In this document: positions 4,644-5,391 of the stretch, piece after piece
Numbering within the stretch: position 1 is the stretch's first letter
Layout: each line of letters opens with the position of its first letter
Origin: Alphaproteobacteria bacterium
GTDB taxonomy: Bacteria > Pseudomonadota > Alphaproteobacteria > Rhodobacterales > Rhodobacteraceae
NCBI GenBank assembly: GCA_030424705.1
Contig: JAUHWJ010000180.1
Span: 1 to 5,391, forward strand
DNA length: 5,391 bases
Direction: 5' to 3'
Notes under the pieces: generated by a model
The model's input: only the letters and a program-made list of their open reading frames with translations
Databases searched by the model: none
Told to the model about the DNA's origin: nothing
Position numbers and translations under genes: made by a program

Positions 4644-5391
4644 CCCAGCGCCTCCGGCCCGATCTCGCGGAAAACCGGTTGGCCGATCTGCCCCATCGTC
4701 CGCAGAAGCTCCGTCTTCAGGATGTCGAAGGCCCGCGCCGCGCCCTCAGCCCCGCCCGCCCCGGCGCCATAGGCGAAGGCCCGGCCCGCCAGCGCGAAAT
4801 CGGCGCCGAGCGCCTTCGCCCGCGCGATGTCCGCCCCCCGCCGCACCCCGCTGTCGAGGATCAGCGTCATCCGCCCAGCCGCCGCCGCGATGGCGGGCAG
4901 AACCTCGGCGGAGGCGGGCGCGTAATCCGCCTGCCGCCCGCCATGATTGGAGACGACGAGCCCGTCGCACCCCGCCGCCGCCGCCTTCTCCGCATCGTCC
5001 GCCCGCATCACGCCCTTGAGGAGGAGCGGCCCCTTCCACCGGTCGCGGAGCTGCTTCAGCCCCTCCCAGTCGAACCGGTCCGCGATCAGGAGCCGCTTCT
5101 GCACCTCCGCCAGCGTCATCGAGGCGTAGGCGCCGGCCTTCGGGCCGGAGAGATTCGCGAAATGCGGCGCCCCCGCCCGCAGCGTCCCCAGCGACCAGCC
5201 CGGATGAAGCGCAAGGTCGGCGAGGATCGAAGGCGTCGGGCGGAAGGGGATGCGGAGCCCGTTCCTGATGTCCCGGTCCCGCTTCCCCGTCGTCGGCACG
5301 TCCACGGTGACGAGCAGAACCTCGCAGCCCGCCGCCTCCGCCCGGTCGAGGAAATGCGCCGTCATCTCCCGGTCGTTGGAGACGTAGATCT
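4637..5391 (-). CDS. FMN-dependent alpha-hydroxy-acid dehydrogenase/oxidase, C-terminal two thirds (5' end outside window)
   Basis: About 251 residues are visible, running off the right edge with IYVSNDREMTAHF; the family is usually about 350-390 residues, so roughly 100-140 N-terminal residues are missing. The enzyme oxidises an L-2-hydroxy acid (lactate, mandelate or glycolate class) to the 2-keto acid using FMN in a TIM barrel. Numbering from the first visible full codon (Ile1), the equivalents of spinach glycolate oxidase residues are Tyr2 (Tyr129), Thr28 and Asp30 of LLVTVDVP (Thr155, Asp157), Arg37 (Arg164), Lys125 of LLLKGV (Lys230), catalytic His149 and Arg152 of SNHGGRQ (His254, Arg257), Asp179 and Arg183 of ILDSGVRRG, and Arg203 of ALAGRAF. 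All key residues are present with family spacing, so it should be active. Substrate choice cannot be read; HPGWSLGTL and the surrounding insert look more like the lactate/mandelate dehydrogenases. The ATG at 5365 is internal. The gene converges on the tRNA. Confidence 0.9.
   Translation of the reverse strand, partial: IYVSNDREMTAHFLDRAEAAGCEVLLVTVDVPTTGKRDRDIRNGLRIPFRPTPSILADLALHPGWSLGTLRAGAPHFANLSGPKAGAYASMTLAEVQKRLLIADRFDWEGLKQLRDRWKGPLLLKGVMRADDAEKAAAAGCDGLVVSNHGGRQADYAPASAEVLPAIAAAAGRMTLILDSGVRRGADIARAKALGADFALAGRAFAYGAGAGGAEGAARAFDILKTELLRTMGQIGQPVFREIGPEALGP

Noticed and set aside
4600..5019. 139-residue + strand open frame starting in the tRNA T arm
   Set aside because: It begins inside the tRNA and is antisense to the conserved dehydrogenase, with a Pro/Arg/Ala-rich composition.

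Overview
This GC-rich window most likely comes from an alphaproteobacterium, probably of the Rhodobacterales type. The evidence is an Atp12-type F1-ATPase assembly chaperone (a family of alphaproteobacteria and mitochondria), a secreted protein ending in the VPLPAS / hydrophobic / poly-Arg sorting tail common in that order, and a GlxA-type AraC regulator. The assignment is inferred from gene content; no database was searched.

Layout from left to right. Bases 1-506 (+) are the C-terminal part of a GlxA-family regulator. It converges, with a 6-base gap, on a secreted PEP-CTERM-like (choice-of-anchor E-like) protein at 513-1295 (-). A 109-base divergent spacer separates that gene from a SulP-family anion transporter at 1405-2670 (+), which lacks the usual STAS domain. 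The Atp12 chaperone follows at about 2731-3426 (+) and ends one base from a convergent class I glutamine amidotransferase (peptidase C26 / PuuD-like) at 3428-4189 (-). A 134-base spacer holding a palindrome and a strong GC hairpin comes next. Then comes the most notable element, a tRNA-Leu(UAA) gene at 4324-4629 (+) interrupted by a 220-base group I intron between anticodon bases U34 and A35. Seven bases beyond its encoded CCA end lies the 3' end of an FMN-dependent alpha-hydroxy-acid dehydrogenase (4637-5391, -), whose N-terminus is outside the window.

The protein genes are ordinary chromosomal housekeeping and metabolic genes and do not form one obvious pathway. SulP and Atp12 are close and co-directional and may share a transcript. 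The special feature is the self-splicing-type intron. Its P1, P2, P3, P4, P5a, P6, P7, P8 and P9 pairings can be drawn by eye, it has two GAAA tetraloops, and exon joining restores a canonical 86-base class II leucine tRNA. All three convergent junctions have a small inverted repeat at the facing stop codon(s), which may be compact terminators. Two gene starts need care. The longest open frames for the SulP gene and the amidotransferase gene run far upstream of the real starts, and the latter runs antisense through the whole tRNA and intron.
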